From Sandarakinorhabdus sp. (lineage in GTDB: Bacteria > Pseudomonadota > Alphaproteobacteria > Sphingomonadales > Sphingomonadaceae): DNA of 64,000 nucleotides. The translations under genes and the position numbers were made by a program. The stretch lies in NCBI GenBank assembly GCA_020692215.1, contig JAIMKW010000001.1, positions 594,442 to 658,441 on the forward strand, given 5' to 3'. The notes beneath the pieces are model-generated. The model was not told where the DNA came from and made no database searches. It was given only the letters and a program-made list of their open reading frames with translations. Shown in pieces: positions 7,759 through 18,035 of this stretch (within the stretch, counting starts at the first letter, position 1; every line of letters begins with the position of its first letter).

Positions 7759-9933
7759 ATGGCCAGCGTTACGAAACCCCTTGAAAACCCCGCCGGGCTC
7801 TCCCGGCCTGCTCCGTCCGTGGCACAATCCGGCCAGATCCTCGGCGCAAGCCGCTACCTGAACCGGGAGCTCAGCTGGCTTGCCTTCAACTCCAGGGTTC
7901 TGGAAGAGGCGATGAATCCGGCGCACCCCTTGCTGGAACGGCTGCGCTTCCTGTCCATCTCGGGCAACAATCTGGATGAATTCATGATGGTGCGCGTGGC
8001 CGGCCTGCGCGGTCAGGTGGATGAAGGCATCGAGACGCCGTCGCCCGATGGCGCAACGCCTGCCCAGCAACTCGCCCAGATTGCGATCGCGGCCGACAGC
8101 CTGATGATGGAGCAGCAGGAGGTGTTCGCCGTCCTCAGGAAGGCCCTTCGCAATGCCGATGTCGAAGTGCTGGACCATGCTGACCTGACGACGGGCGAGG
8201 CCGAATGGCTGGAAACCCACTTTCTGGGCCAGATCTTCCCTGTTCTGACGCCGCAGGCGATCGACCCGGCGCACCCCTTCCCGTTCATCCCCAACAAGGG
8301 CTTCTCGCTGATCTTCGAAATGCGCCGCGAAGCCGACAAGGAGCATCTGGCCGCCTTGCTGATGCTGCCACCCATGCTTCCGCGCTTTGTGCGGCTGCCC
8401 GGCCCCGCTGCCCGCTATGTTGCGCTGGAACAGGTGCTGACACGCTTTTTCTCGCTGATCTTCCCCGGCTTCGAGGCGCTGGGGCAGGGCGCCTTCCGAA
8501 TCATCCGCGACAGCGACATCGAAATCGAGGAAGAGGCCGAAGATCTGGTCCGCTTCTACCAGACGGCGATCAAGCGCCGCCGCCGGGGCCAGGTGATCCG
8601 CCTGAAGATCGAGGCCGCGACGCCTGCCGGGCTGACCGCCATGGTGCAGCGCGCGCTTGCGGTGGAGGACAAGGATGTCACCGCTGTCGAAGGCATTCTG
8701 GGCATTGCGGATCTTGCCCAACTGGTCGACGAAGACCGACCCGACCTGAAATTCGAGCCCTATACGCCACGGTTTCCAGAGCGCATCCGCGAACATGGCG
8801 GGGATTGCTTCGCCGCCATCCGCGCCAAGGACATCATTGTCCACCACCCCTATGAATCGTTCGATGTGGTGCTCGCCTTCCTGCGCCAGGCCGCCGCCGA
8901 TCCGGATGTCGTCGCCATCAAGCAGACGCTCTACCGCACCGGCAAGAACAGCCCGATCGTGCGCGCGCTCATTGATGCGGCCGAAGCGGGCAAGTCCGTC
9001 ACGGCCATCGTCGAGTTGAAAGCCCGTTTCGACGAGGAGCAGAACCTGACTTGGGCAGCGGCACTGGAACGTGCCGGCGTGCAGGTGGTCTATGGCTTTA
9101 TCGAATGGAAGACCCACGCAAAGGTTTCCATGGTGGTGCGCCGCGAAGGCGCCGAACTGAAGACCTACCTCCACCTCGGCACCGGAAACTACCATCCCGT
9201 GACGGCGCGGATCTACACCGACCTCAGCTTCTTCACCGCCGACCCGGCGCTTGCGCGGGATGCCGCGCAGGTGTTCAATTACATCACGGGCTATGTGGAA
9301 CCCCAGCATCTGCAGCATCTGGCCATGAGCCCGAAGAACCTGCGATCAACCCTGATGGACGGCATTGATGGCGAGATCGACCATGCACGCGCCGGTCGGC
9401 CGGCTGCAATCTGGGTGAAGATGAACAGCCTTGTCGATCCCATCATCATCGAGAAGCTCTATGAAGCGAGCGAGGCGGGCGTGCAGATCGACATGGTGAT
9501 CCGCGGAATCTGCTGCCTGAGGCCTGGCGTTCCCGGCATGAGCTCCAACATCCGGGTGCGGTCGGTCATCGGCCGCTTTCTGGAACACAGCCGCATCGTC
9601 GCTTTCGGAAACGGCCGCGCATTGCCCAGCCGCAAGGCAAAGGTGTGGATCACATCGGCCGACTGGATGCCCCGCAACTTCGATCGGCGGGTGGAACTTC
9701 TGATCCCCATTCTGAACCCCACGGTGCACGCCCAGGTTCTGGATCAGGTGATGGTGGCAAACCTGAAGGACGAGGAACAGAGCTGGGACATGCACCCCGA
9801 TGGCAGCTACGCCCGGGTGCATCCGGGCCGGGCGGGCTTCAACCTGCACCGCTATTTCATGACCAACCCATCGCTTTCGGGCCGGGGCGCCGCCCTGCGT
9901 GGGGGTGATACGCCGCATCTCAAGGTCGACTGA
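7759..9933 (+). CDS. ppk1: polyphosphate kinase 1 (RNA-degradosome type)
   Basis: Makes inorganic polyphosphate from ATP through a phosphohistidine. The 724-residue protein contains the N-domain [19 protein letters not shown], the head-domain [15 protein letters not shown], and the PLD-like catalytic halves. H479 in [19 protein letters not shown] is the predicted phosphohistidine (H435 in E. coli). A second conserved His is in [13 protein letters not shown], and [19 protein letters not shown] is intact. ATG 7759 is chosen over earlier in-frame codons because AAGGAAAG lies directly in front of it (7749-7756). Relatives in alphaproteobacteria are commonly named RNA degradosome polyphosphate kinase. 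Confidence 0.95.
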   Translation: MASVTKPLENPAGLSRPAPSVAQSGQILGASRYLNRELSWLAFNSRVLEEAMNPAHPLLERLRFLSISGNNLDEFMMVRVAGLRGQVDEGIETPSPDGATPAQQLAQIAIAADSLMMEQQEVFAVLRKALRNADVEVLDHADLTTGEAEWLETHFLGQIFPVLTPQAIDPAHPFPFIPNKGFSLIFEMRREADKEHLAALLMLPPMLPRFVRLPGPAARYVALEQVLTRFFSLIFPGFEALGQGAFRIIRDSDIEIEEEAEDLVRFYQTAIKRRRRGQVIRLKIEAATPAGLTAMVQRALAVEDKDVTAVEGILGIADLAQLVDEDRPDLKFEPYTPRFPERIREHGGDCFAAIRAKDIIVHHPYESFDVVLAFLRQAAADPDVVAIKQTLYRTGKNSPIVRALIDAAEAGKSVTAIVELKARFDEEQNLTWAAALERAGVQVVYGFIEWKTHAKVSMVVRREGAELKTYLHLGTGNYHPVTARIYTDLSFFTADPALARDAAQVFNYITGYVEPQHLQHLAMSPKNLRSTLMDGIDGEIDHARAGRPAAIWVKMNSLVDPIIIEKLYEASEAGVQIDMVIRGICCLRPGVPGMSSNIRVRSVIGRFLEHSRIVAFGNGRALPSRKAKVWITSADWMPRNFDRRVELLIPILNPTVHAQVLDQVMVANLKDEEQSWDMHPDGSYARVHPGRAGFNLHRYFMTNPSLSGRGAALRGGDTPHLKVD

Positions 9934-9989
9934 AGGCGGAAGCGCAAAAACCACGGGCCAGCCGAAAGCGAAGCGCCTTAGCGGTGCCC

Positions 9990-10217
9990 TCAGGCCCCTT
10001 TGGACCCCGGTTTCGTCCGCCGTGGTTCGCACCAGCCATGGGCGCAGGCGCTCTTCTGCCTGTCCTGCATGGGGTCTGCCGGTTCGCCGTTCGAGCGCGT
10101 CCATGTCACCCCGGCCATGGTGCATACCGGCACCATCCCCGACGCAAAGGCGGGCTGGGTTGCCTGCAGCAGAGAGACGAGCAAAAGCGACGGGAGGGCA
10201 TCTCTCAGCAGGGCCAT
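9990..10217 (-). CDS. small secreted Cys-containing protein at the end of the cco operon
   Basis: 75-residue protein with an N-terminal signal peptide (residues 1-25, hydrophobic LLLVSLLQ, then ATQPAFAS). The mature part has VCTMAGVTW, a short variable loop, then ACAHGWCEPRRTKPG: three cysteines and one His. It loosely resembles the small DUF2946-type exported proteins that accompany copper or cytochrome genes, but the match is weak. It starts inside the ccoS stop (TGATG on this strand), so it is very probably translated with ccoS. Copper handling in cbb3 maturation is a context guess only. Confidence 0.6.
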   Translation of the reverse strand: MALLRDALPSLLLVSLLQATQPAFASGMVPVCTMAGVTWTRSNGEPADPMQDRQKSACAHGWCEPRRTKPGSKGA

Positions 10218-10381
10218 CAGCTGTCGTCCTGATTGTCGGCTGGCTCCTCGTCCAGCAGGATCCGCCGGGCAGCGCCATCCAGATCCTCATACTGCCCGTT
10301 GCGCACGCTCCACAAGAAGGCAACAAGTGCGCCAAGCCCCAGCAGCAGGGCAATGGGCAACAGCACGGAAATTCCGGTCAT
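10217..10381 (-). CDS. ccoS: cbb3-type oxidase assembly protein CcoS
   Basis: 54-residue protein found by translating between ccoI and the small secreted protein. It reads MTGISVLLPIALLLGLGALV, finishing one transmembrane helix (about residues 5-24), then FLWSVRNGQYEDLDGAARRI, the standard CcoS wording, and an acidic tail. CcoS is needed to put haem and copper into CcoN. Its ATG overlaps the ccoI stop (ATGA) and its stop overlaps the next start, so translation is coupled on both sides. Confidence 0.9.
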   Translation of the reverse strand: MTGISVLLPIALLLGLGALVAFLWSVRNGQYEDLDGAARRILLDEEPADNQDDS

Positions 10382-12552
10382 TGCGGCGCTTTCAGGCGAA
10401 GCGCGTTCAACACCACCACAACCGAGGACAGCGACATGGCAACAGCGGCGATCAGCGGTGTCGCAAAGCCGGCAATGGCGATCGGAACGGCCAGGATATT
10501 ATAGCCGACAGCCGCCACGAAATTCTGCCTGACATGGCCGTTGGCCCGGTTCGCCACATCCAGCGCCTGCGGCACCGCCAGCAGACTGTCGTTCAGGAAC
10601 AGCAGGTCGGCCGCGGTCTGCCCGGCATCGCTGGCACTGGCCGGCGCGATCGAGGCATGGCCCGCCGCCAGCATCGGTGCATCGTTCAGGCCATCGCCCA
10701 CCACCAGCACCCGGTGGCCCGCCCGGGTGAGAGCGGTGATGGCATCGAGCTTCCCGCCCGGTGTCTGCCCGGCGGCCCATTGCGATAGCCCCAGCGCCTT
10801 TGCAACATGCGCGACGGCCTCGGCCCGGTCGCCCGAAAGGATCCGCACATCGAGCCCTGCGGCCTGCAGCCGTGCGATGGCTTCGGCAGCGTCGGGGCGA
10901 AGCGGATCTGCAAAGCCTATCCGGACGGCAGGTGCATTGCCGCGCCTAAAGGCCAGTTGGAGCAGATGCGCGTCTGCGCCGCCTTCGGCCTGCACCCAGT
11001 CTGGCCGGCCCAGTTTCACAGTTTCGCCTATGAATTGGGCTTCAAGGCCCAGCCCCGGCACCTCACGCACATCGGCAACAGGTGTCGGCGCCACGCCCTG
11101 GGCTTTCGCCGCGGCCAGCAGTGCGCGCGAAAGGGGGTGCCGGCTTTTCGCGGCAAGCCCGGCCGCCAGCGCCAGATCATCGCGCGACAGTGGCAGTGCG
11201 CCTGCGGGAACCGGGCGACCCAGCGTGAGCGTTCCGGTCTTGTCGAGCACAACCGTATCGCATTCCGCCAGCCGTTCGAGTGCGCTGCCATCTTTCACCA
11301 GAATGCCGCGCTTCATCAGAACCGATGCCGCCCGAACCTGCACGGCCGGCACTGCAAGGCCCAGCGCACAGGGGCAGGTGATGATGAGGACGGCAATCGC
11401 CGTCACCAGCGCCTGGTGCCAGCCCGCGCCTGCCGCCAGCCAGCCGATAGCGGTGAACAGCGCCGTCAGGTGCACGGCTGGCGCATACCAGCGCGCGGCC
11501 CGGTCGGCGATCCGGGTGTAGCGCGCGCGGCCGCCCTCTGCCGCCTCCATCAGCCGAACGACTTCGGCCAGAAAACTGCCTTCGCCCACCGCTGTCGTCT
11601 TCAGCGCCAGCGGGCCATCGATGTTCAGCGTTCCCGCCAGAACAGCGCCACCGGGCGAAACGGGTTCCGGCAGGCTCTCGCCTGTCACCAGCGATCGGTC
11701 GACAGCCGATTGGCCTTCCAGCACCATCCCGTCCACCGGCATGCGCTCGCCGGCTGCCACCAGCACCGTCATGCCTGGTGCCACGGCCTCGATAGGGCGA
11801 TATTCGGTGTTGCCATCCGGGCTTCGCACCAGCGCACCGCGCGCGGACTGTTTCAGCAGGGTTGCTACACCGGCACGCGCCCGGTCGCGCATGATACTGT
11901 CGAGGTAGCGGCCCACCAGCAGGAAGAACAGCAGCATGACAGCGGCATCGAAATAGGCGTGGCGGCCCGAGGTGAAGGTTTCGTGCAGGCTCAGAAGTGT
12001 TGCGAGGATGATGCCGATGGAAATCGGAACGTCCATATTCGTGCGGCCGTGCTTCAGGGCGCCCCATGCCGAGGCGAAGAAGGGCTGGCCGGCATAGACG
12101 ATGGCGGGCAACGCGATTCCGGCGGATATCAGGTGAAACAAATCCCGCGTGGCACCATCGGCACCAGACCACACCGAAACCGACAGCAGCATGATGTTCA
12201 TTGCCGCAAATCCGGCGACAGCCACGGCTTTCAGCAGTCGGCGGGAGGCAGGGTCGGCCGCTCCGTCGGCGGCATCGGCTGCAGCGAACGGCCGGGCTTC
12301 GAACCCTGCGCCTTCCACGGCAGCCAGAATCTCGGCTGGTTGCAACCGGCCTTCGGTCCATTCCGTCGTCAGCCGCTTGGTGGTGAAGTTCACCCGCGCA
12401 TGGGTTACGCCCGGCAGCGCGCGAACGGCGCTTTCGATCTTGCGGATGCACCCGGCGCAATGGATTGTCGGCACATGCAGATCGAGCCTGCGGATGCCGG
12501 GCGCGGCGTCGGTCGCGAAAAGATCCAGCCCGCCGGGCGCAAGCGTTGCCAT
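10378..12552 (-). CDS. ccoI: P1B-type Cu+-ATPase for cbb3 assembly
   Basis: Copper-exporting ATPase supplying copper for the CcoN binuclear centre. 724 residues from ATG 12552 (MATLAPGG), which sits one base after the ccoH stop; ATG 12573 would add 7 residues inside ccoH. It has an N-terminal metal-binding HIHCAGC-type motif (TIHCAGCIRKIES) and then membrane helices. The ion-pathway motif is TCPCALGLAVP, the phosphorylation site DKTGTLTLG, the A-domain VTGESLPEP and the hinge GDGLNDAPML. Only one HMA domain is present, as usual for FixI/CcoI. Confidence 0.95.
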   Translation of the reverse strand: MATLAPGGLDLFATDAAPGIRRLDLHVPTIHCAGCIRKIESAVRALPGVTHARVNFTTKRLTTEWTEGRLQPAEILAAVEGAGFEARPFAAADAADGAADPASRRLLKAVAVAGFAAMNIMLLSVSVWSGADGATRDLFHLISAGIALPAIVYAGQPFFASAWGALKHGRTNMDVPISIGIILATLLSLHETFTSGRHAYFDAAVMLLFFLLVGRYLDSIMRDRARAGVATLLKQSARGALVRSPDGNTEYRPIEAVAPGMTVLVAAGERMPVDGMVLEGQSAVDRSLVTGESLPEPVSPGGAVLAGTLNIDGPLALKTTAVGEGSFLAEVVRLMEAAEGGRARYTRIADRAARWYAPAVHLTALFTAIGWLAAGAGWHQALVTAIAVLIITCPCALGLAVPAVQVRAASVLMKRGILVKDGSALERLAECDTVVLDKTGTLTLGRPVPAGALPLSRDDLALAAGLAAKSRHPLSRALLAAAKAQGVAPTPVADVREVPGLGLEAQFIGETVKLGRPDWVQAEGGADAHLLQLAFRRGNAPAVRIGFADPLRPDAAEAIARLQAAGLDVRILSGDRAEAVAHVAKALGLSQWAAGQTPGGKLDAITALTRAGHRVLVVGDGLNDAPMLAAGHASIAPASASDAGQTAADLLFLNDSLLAVPQALDVANRANGHVRQNFVAAVGYNILAVPIAIAGFATPLIAAVAMSLSSVVVVLNALRLKAPQ

Positions 12553-12553
12553 A

Positions 12554-13018
12554 TCAGCCGGGAACGACGACACGGTCGTCGAGATAATAATGGTCGCCGC
12601 CGCGTGTCAGCCGCACCTCCACCAGCCACTGGCCGGGTGTCAGCCCGTGCGGGGCTGCGTATCGGCCCGGCGCCTCTTCCAGAAGGGGCACGGTCAGCGG
12701 CGCGTCCCGCCCCAGCGGGTGCGAGATCGTGGCGATGGCCTTCAGCCCTTCCAGCGGTGCTCCCAGCGCATTGGCCGCATCCACTCGCAGCCGGCCGCCA
12801 TCGGCTTTGGCGGCCACGGCCCAGCCCAACGCCTTTTGCGCGCGGCCTGCTTCCAGCCAGCCGTTGAACTTCTGGCTGGCGACATAGCTGTTCTGCACCA
12901 CCAGCCCCGGATGGCTTCGGGTTGCCAGCGTTGCCATCGTCAGGTTCACTGCGATCACGATGGCAAAGCCGCCGCCCAGCACCATGGCTGCATGCCGTCC
13001 GGTGAAAGGCCCGTTCAT
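12554..13018 (-). CDS. ccoH: FixH-family cbb3 maturation protein
   Basis: 154-residue membrane-anchored protein with one N-terminal helix (about residues 10-32, MVLGGGFAIVIAVNLTMATL) and a periplasmic domain with the FixH signature region NSYVASQKFNGWLEAGRAQK and a C-terminal GQWLVEVRL strand. CcoH/FixH is required for stable cbb3 oxidase and interacts with CcoN in studied species. The start overlaps the ccoG stop (ATGA). Confidence 0.9.
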   Translation of the reverse strand: MNGPFTGRHAAMVLGGGFAIVIAVNLTMATLATRSHPGLVVQNSYVASQKFNGWLEAGRAQKALGWAVAAKADGGRLRVDAANALGAPLEGLKAIATISHPLGRDAPLTVPLLEEAPGRYAAPHGLTPGQWLVEVRLTRGGDHYYLDDRVVVPG

Positions 13019-14493
13019 CGGTCATCCTCCTCTTCGCGTTGAGGCCCAGAGTTTTCAGGCCCGGTGAAGCGCGCCGTCTCGCGCGATTCGCCTTCGCCAT
13101 CCACCGATCTGGCAACGAACACGATCTCGGACTGTTCCCCGGAAAGCGCAGCGGCCGGTGCGCGGACCTGCAGCCGGAACGTGTCCACGCCGTCTGGCCG
13201 TACCTTCAGTCGCAGCGTTTCGGCTGGCGCAGCGTTGGAAACAGGGTCCGTCAGCCGCGCCCCTTCGATACCTTCCAGCATGATATCGAATTCGCGCGGG
13301 CGGGCTTCCTTGTTCAGGATCTTCAGCGTGTAGCCGTTGCGGATGTCGCCGTCAGACAGCATCACGAACACCGGGTTGCGTTCCTGCGCCACGGAAATAT
13401 CCATCCGGTCGCGCCCTGCCAGCACGGCCAGCATGCCAAGGCCGATCGCCGACCACACTGCCAGGTAGATAAGCACCCGTGGGCGCAGCAGCGTCTTCCA
13501 GATGGGCGCCAGCGTTTCGCCCTTCGATTCCTGAACATCGCGGTTCAGCGTCGTGTAGCCGATCAGGTCGCGCGGCCGCTCCAGCTTGTCCATGATGTCG
13601 TTGCAGGCATCGATGCACAGGGCGCAGGTGATGCATTCCAGCTGCGCTCCGTTCCGGATGTCGATGCCTGTCGGGCAGACATTCACGCAGGCCATGCAGT
13701 CGACACAGTCTCCGGTGGCCTTGCCGGCCTCGCGTTCCTTCACACTGCCGCGCGGCTCGCCGCGCCAGGCCTTGTAGGTCACGATGAAGCTGTCTTCATC
13801 CAGCATCGCCGACTGGATCCGCGGCCATGGGCACATGTAGGTGCACACCTGTTCCCGCATCAGCCCGGCCAGCGAGTAGGTGGTAAAGGTCAGCACCGCG
13901 ATGGCACCATAAGCGGCAAAAGGGGCTTCTCCGCGAACGATTTCGCCCAGCAAGGTTGGCGCATCGGCAAAATAGAACACCCATGCGCCGCCCGTCAGCA
14001 GGGCTATGACCAGCCAGATGGCGTGCTTTGTCGTCCGCTTTGCAATCTTGGCGGCATCATAGGGCGCCTTGTCCAGTTTCATCCGGGCGTTGCGATCGCC
14101 TTCGATCCAGCGTTCCACCGCCATGTAAAGGTCGGTCCACACAGTCTGCGGGCAGGCATAGCCGCACCACGCCCGGCCCACCGATGTCGTCACCAGGAAC
14201 AGGCCGAGCCCCGCCATGATGAGAAGGCCTGCCACATAGTAGAATTCCTGCGGCCAGATCTCGATCGGGCCAAAGAAGAAGCGCCGCCCGGCCAGATCGA
14301 CCAGCACGGCCTGATCTGGCGCATAAGGCCCGCGATCCCAGCGGATCCAGGGGGTGATGTAGTAAATCCCCAATGTGATGAACAGGATGGCCCACTTCAG
14401 CCGGCGAAAGCTTCCTTCCACCTTCTTGGGAAAGACCTTGGTGCGCGCCTTGTAAAGGCTTTCAGGCGCCGGGCCGGCAGGCTTGGTCGCCAT
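13015..14493 (-). CDS. ccoG: cytochrome oxidase accessory protein CcoG (RdxA/FixG)
   Basis: 492-residue polytopic protein with two [4Fe-4S]-type Cys clusters: CVDCMACVNVCPTGIDI followed by CITCALCIDACN. A conserved AWCGYACPQTVW stretch precedes them in the membrane part, and an Ig-like C-terminal domain follows (about residues 360-480). CcoG acts in cbb3 biogenesis, proposed to reduce Cu2+ for delivery by the oxidase assembly chain. It lies 2 bases after ccoP and overlaps ccoH by 4 bases. Confidence 0.95.
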   Translation of the reverse strand: MATKPAGPAPESLYKARTKVFPKKVEGSFRRLKWAILFITLGIYYITPWIRWDRGPYAPDQAVLVDLAGRRFFFGPIEIWPQEFYYVAGLLIMAGLGLFLVTTSVGRAWCGYACPQTVWTDLYMAVERWIEGDRNARMKLDKAPYDAAKIAKRTTKHAIWLVIALLTGGAWVFYFADAPTLLGEIVRGEAPFAAYGAIAVLTFTTYSLAGLMREQVCTYMCPWPRIQSAMLDEDSFIVTYKAWRGEPRGSVKEREAGKATGDCVDCMACVNVCPTGIDIRNGAQLECITCALCIDACNDIMDKLERPRDLIGYTTLNRDVQESKGETLAPIWKTLLRPRVLIYLAVWSAIGLGMLAVLAGRDRMDISVAQERNPVFVMLSDGDIRNGYTLKILNKEARPREFDIMLEGIEGARLTDPVSNAAPAETLRLKVRPDGVDTFRLQVRAPAAALSGEQSEIVFVARSVDGEGESRETARFTGPENSGPQREEEDDR

Positions 14494-14495
14494 GT

Positions 14496-15353
14496 CTATT
14501 CGCCGCCACCAAGGCTGTGGACATAGGCTGTCAGCTTGCGGATCGTCGCTTCGGAAAGCCGCTCGTTCCAGGCCGGCATCACGCCGTTGCGCGCATAGAA
14601 GATGGTGTTGTGCAAAGAGGCGCGGTCACCACCATAAAGCCAGATGGCATCGGTGAGATTGGGGGCGCCGAACATGCGGTTGCCCTTGCCGTCGTCGCCA
14701 TGGCAGCTTGCGCATTGCTGGGCGAAGATGCCGGCACCCTTCGGAGCAAGCGCCGCGTTGGACTCCTGCCCCGAAATCTTGCGGACATGTTCGACAACAG
14801 CATCGATTTCAGCCTTTGTCAGCAACTGGTCTTTCCCGAAGGCGGGCATCTGCGACATGCGCGTGTTGTCGTCGCCGGGATGCCGGATGCCGTGGGTGAG
14901 GGTGGTGTGGATCGAGTCCATGTCGCCGCCCCACAACCAATCATCGTCGTTCAGGTTCGGATAGCCGTTGCCGCCGGCCGCGCCAGAACCATGGCATTGT
15001 ACGCAGTGCACCTTGAAGGCCGAACGCCCGCCTTCGATGGCAGCGTTCATCAGCGCCGGGTTCTTCGGCAGATCGGCCAGCGGCATCTGCTCGATACCCT
15101 TCAGCACGGCCGAGCGCGATGCTTCCAGCTCGGCCATCTCGCGCTCCACCTTGGCGCGGCTGGACCAGCCCAGCGTGCCCTTGCTGTTGCCGCCGGGCAG
15201 CGGGATCGCCGGGAACAGCACAGCATAGCCGAAGGCAAAAACAACGCAGGCAGCAAACACCCAGAGCCACCAGCGCGGCAGCGGATTGTTCAGCTCCTGG
15301 ATCCCGTCCCATTCGTGCCCGGTGGTTTCAACCGGCTTCTTGTCCTTGCTCAT
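14496..15353 (-). CDS. ccoP: cbb3 oxidase dihaem cytochrome c subunit
   Basis: Electron-entry subunit of cytochrome cbb3 oxidase. 285 residues: cytoplasmic N-terminus, a transmembrane helix near residues 31-50 (WWLWVFAACVVFAFGYAVLF), then two c-type haem domains with CVQCHG and CASCHG. Met ligands are plausible in MSQMPAFG and NGVMPAWN. The ATG overlaps the ccoQ stop (ATGA). Confidence 0.96.
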   Translation of the reverse strand: MSKDKKPVETTGHEWDGIQELNNPLPRWWLWVFAACVVFAFGYAVLFPAIPLPGGNSKGTLGWSSRAKVEREMAELEASRSAVLKGIEQMPLADLPKNPALMNAAIEGGRSAFKVHCVQCHGSGAAGGNGYPNLNDDDWLWGGDMDSIHTTLTHGIRHPGDDNTRMSQMPAFGKDQLLTKAEIDAVVEHVRKISGQESNAALAPKGAGIFAQQCASCHGDDGKGNRMFGAPNLTDAIWLYGGDRASLHNTIFYARNGVMPAWNERLSEATIRKLTAYVHSLGGGE

Positions 15354-15511
15354 TGGTCGGCCTCATCTTCGCGGAACGGGATCATCCGTGCGTCTTCGTG
15401 GTGCTTGCGGGCGGCGGGCCGGAACGCCCAGGCCATCACGCCGATGAACACCAGCGTCATGAACAACAGCCCCCAGCTGTCGGCGAAGTGGCGCAGATCA
15501 TTATAGTCCAT
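15350..15511 (-). CDS. ccoQ: cbb3 oxidase small subunit CcoQ
   Basis: 53-residue protein starting MDYNDLRHFADSWGLLFMTL: one transmembrane helix and a charged cytosolic tail (ARKHHEDARMIPF). It stabilises CcoP in the complex. ATG 15511 is preceded by GAGGCGGCA, a good ribosome-binding site, and sits between ccoO and ccoP as usual. Confidence 0.93.
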   Translation of the reverse strand: MDYNDLRHFADSWGLLFMTLVFIGVMAWAFRPAARKHHEDARMIPFREDEADQ

Positions 15512-15521
15512 TGCCGCCTCC

Positions 15522-16250
15522 TCAGCGCCGGTTCTGCTCGGGCACATAGCTGTCGAAGTCGACCAGCGTGCCCAGCATCTGCAGATAAGCGACCAGCGCA
15601 TCCATTTCGGTCAGCCGCGATGGATCCCCATCGAAATCGCGCACCTGCACCTTGGGATAGCGCCGCTGCAGATCGGTTGGATCGCCCATCGGGTTGGCCT
15701 GCGCGCGAAGGTCGGCGATCGCATGTTCGATCTGCTCGTCGGAATAGGGAACGCCGACGGTTCGGTTGGCTTTAAGGTGGGCAGCGATGTCGCGCGGATC
15801 CAGCACCTTGTCCTTCAGGAAGGCATAGGAAGGCATGATGGATTCCGGCACCACCTTCCTTGGCGCTGTCAGATGCTGAACATGCCACTCATCCGAATAG
15901 CGCCCGCCGACGCGGGCCAGGTCAGGGCCGGTGCGTTTCGAGCCCCACTGGAAGGGATGATCATACATGCTCTCGGCTGCCAGGCTGTAATGGCCAAACC
16001 GTTCGGCCTCATCTCGGAAGGGGCGGATCATCTGCGAATGGCAGGTATAGCAGCCCTCGCGGATATAGATGTTGCGCCCGGTCAGCTCGAGCGGCGTATA
16101 GGGACGCATCCCTTCCACCTTCTCGATCGTGTTCTCGAGGAAGAAGAGCGGAGTGATCTGCACCAGGCCGCCGATCATGACGGTGATGAGGGTGAGCACT
16201 GCCAGGATGGTGACATTGCGCTCGATCTTTGCGTGGCGTTCGAAGGCCAT
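15522..16250 (-). CDS. ccoO: cbb3 oxidase monohaem cytochrome c subunit
   Basis: 242 residues from ATG 16250 ([20 protein letters not shown]). It has an N-terminal membrane anchor (about residues 13-33), one c-type haem site [12 protein letters not shown] and the family block [20 protein letters not shown]. Earlier in-frame starts would overlap ccoN and give a non-family N-terminus. It passes electrons from CcoP to CcoN. Confidence 0.96.
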   Translation of the reverse strand: MAFERHAKIERNVTILAVLTLITVMIGGLVQITPLFFLENTIEKVEGMRPYTPLELTGRNIYIREGCYTCHSQMIRPFRDEAERFGHYSLAAESMYDHPFQWGSKRTGPDLARVGGRYSDEWHVQHLTAPRKVVPESIMPSYAFLKDKVLDPRDIAAHLKANRTVGVPYSDEQIEHAIADLRAQANPMGDPTDLQRRYPKVQVRDFDGDPSRLTEMDALVAYLQMLGTLVDFDSYVPEQNRR

Positions 16251-16263
16251 GATGGGTGCGCTC

Positions 16264-17952
16264 CTATTCGGCGGCGGCAGGCTGGGCGCCCGCGGATACG
16301 GGGGCCAGCGGCTTGTCCTGATGCGGCCTGTCCTGATCAGGGTTGTAGGGCTGCCCTGCATCCAGCGGCGCCTCGTTGCGGATGCGGCCCCTGGCTGTCA
16401 TCCAGACATTGTAGGCCATCATCACGGCCCCCAGCAGATAGAGAACCCCGCCCAGCAGCCGGATGAGATAATAGGGATGCATGGCTGCGACGACTTCGGC
16501 GAAGGCATAGACAAGATAGCCCTCGGCGTTGAATTCCCGCCACATCAGCCCCTGCATGATGCCGGCAACCCACATCGACGCGGTGTAGAGGGTGATCCCC
16601 GCCATCGCGAGCCAGAAGTGCCAGTTGATCATCCTGAGCGAATAGACCCGGCTTGCCCCGAACAGCCGCGGCGCCAGGAAGTAGATGGAAGCAAAGCTCA
16701 CCATCCCCACCCAGCCCAGCGCGCCGGAATGGACATGGCCGATGGTCCAGTCGGTATAGTGCGACAGGCCATTGACCGACCGGATCGACATCAGCGGGCC
16801 TTCGAAGGTGCTCATGCCATAGAAGGCCAGCGAGGCCACATACATGCGGATAATGGGATCGGTGCGGATCTTGTCCCATGCGCCTTCCAGCGTCATCAGG
16901 CCGTTGATCATCCCGCCCCAGCTCGGCATCCACAGCATGATCGAGAAGACCATGCCCAGCGTCTGTGCCCAATCGGGCAGCGCGGTATAATGGAGATGGT
17001 GCGGCCCGGCCCAGATATAGAGGAAGATCAGCGACCAGAAGTGCACGATCGACAGCCGGTAGGAATAGACCGGCCGGTTCGCCTGTTTGGGCACGAAATA
17101 ATACATCATCCCGAGGAAGCCGGCGGTCAGGAAGAAGCCCACTGCATTGTGGCCGTACCACCATTGGGTCAGGGCATCCTGCACACCTGAAAACAGGCTG
17201 TAGCTCTTGGGGCCAAACCCCGCCGGCACTGCCAGGTTGTTCACGATGTGCAGCATCGCGATGGTGATGATGAAGGCGAGGTAGAACCAGTTCGCCACAT
17301 AGATGTGCGGCTCGCGGCGCTTGGCGATGGTGCCGACGAAGACCGCGAGGTAGGCGACCCAGACGACGGTGAGCCACAGATCGACATACCATTCCGGCTC
17401 GGCATATTCGCGGCTCTGCGTGATGCCCATCACATAGCCCGTCGCTGCCAAAACGATGAAAAGCTGATAGCCCCAGAATACGAACCAGGCGAGATCAGGT
17501 GCGAACAGCCGGGTTCGGCAGGTGCGCTGCACCACCCAGAAGCTGGTCATGATCAGCGCATTGCCCCCGAAGGCGAAAATCACGCCCGAGGTGTGCAGCG
17601 GCCTGAGCCGCCCGAAGCTGGTATATTCCGACCCCAGGTTCAGCACCGGAAACGATAGCTGCGCGGCAATCACCACGCCAACCAGCATCCCGACAACGCC
17701 CCAGAACACCGTGGCGATAAGTCCGGCCTTGATGACAGCATCATCATAGCCGCCATTGCTGTGATCCTGAAGGATCCAGCCGCCATTGGTGGCTGGCTTC
17801 AGCCGTCCCAGAGTTGTGACAAATGCCAGCAGCGAGGCGATCAGGATGATCACCCCATGCACCGCAAAACCAGCCTGGGTGGCGGTTGCGATCATGAAAA
17901 GCGACATCAGCGCGAACAGCAGAAAGATGCCGGATTGCAGAAATGCAGTCAT
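16264..17952 (-). CDS. ccoN: cbb3 oxidase catalytic subunit I
   Basis: Haem-copper oxidase core, the high-affinity O2-reducing proton pump. The 562-residue polytopic protein shows [16 protein letters not shown] (haem ligand region), [16 protein letters not shown] (CuB His), [14 protein letters not shown] (two further CuB ligands) and [15 protein letters not shown] (haem ligands). The N-terminus has an extra two helices before the conserved core ([17 protein letters not shown]), seen in a subset of CcoN proteins. First gene of an eight-gene cco operon preceded by an FNR/FixK-type box at 18036-18049. Confidence 0.97.
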   Translation of the reverse strand: MTAFLQSGIFLLFALMSLFMIATATQAGFAVHGVIILIASLLAFVTTLGRLKPATNGGWILQDHSNGGYDDAVIKAGLIATVFWGVVGMLVGVVIAAQLSFPVLNLGSEYTSFGRLRPLHTSGVIFAFGGNALIMTSFWVVQRTCRTRLFAPDLAWFVFWGYQLFIVLAATGYVMGITQSREYAEPEWYVDLWLTVVWVAYLAVFVGTIAKRREPHIYVANWFYLAFIITIAMLHIVNNLAVPAGFGPKSYSLFSGVQDALTQWWYGHNAVGFFLTAGFLGMMYYFVPKQANRPVYSYRLSIVHFWSLIFLYIWAGPHHLHYTALPDWAQTLGMVFSIMLWMPSWGGMINGLMTLEGAWDKIRTDPIIRMYVASLAFYGMSTFEGPLMSIRSVNGLSHYTDWTIGHVHSGALGWVGMVSFASIYFLAPRLFGASRVYSLRMINWHFWLAMAGITLYTASMWVAGIMQGLMWREFNAEGYLVYAFAEVVAAMHPYYLIRLLGGVLYLLGAVMMAYNVWMTARGRIRNEAPLDAGQPYNPDQDRPHQDKPLAPVSAGAQPAAAE

Positions 17953-17978
17953 GGAATTGGGCCCTGACCATGGATTGC

Positions 17979-17992
17979 GCCCGATTTCGGGC
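17979..17992 (-). repeat. small hairpin in the ccoN leader
   Basis: A 5-bp palindrome (GCCCG, loop ATTT, CGGGC) lies 27-40 bases ahead of the ccoN start, within the expected 5' untranslated region. It is too short to call a terminator or riboswitch; a modest effect on mRNA stability is possible. Confidence 0.3.
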
Positions 17993-18035
17993 TTCTCGTG
18001 TCAGGTTTCATTGACAGTGGCCGGGCATGGCAGCC

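Noticed and set aside
10807..12867. 686-codon open frame antisense to ccoI and ccoH
   Set aside because: Antisense artefact; ccoI is unambiguous.
17979..17992. Leader palindrome of ccoN as a riboswitch or terminator
   Set aside because: Five-base stem with no T-run or conserved aptamer elements.
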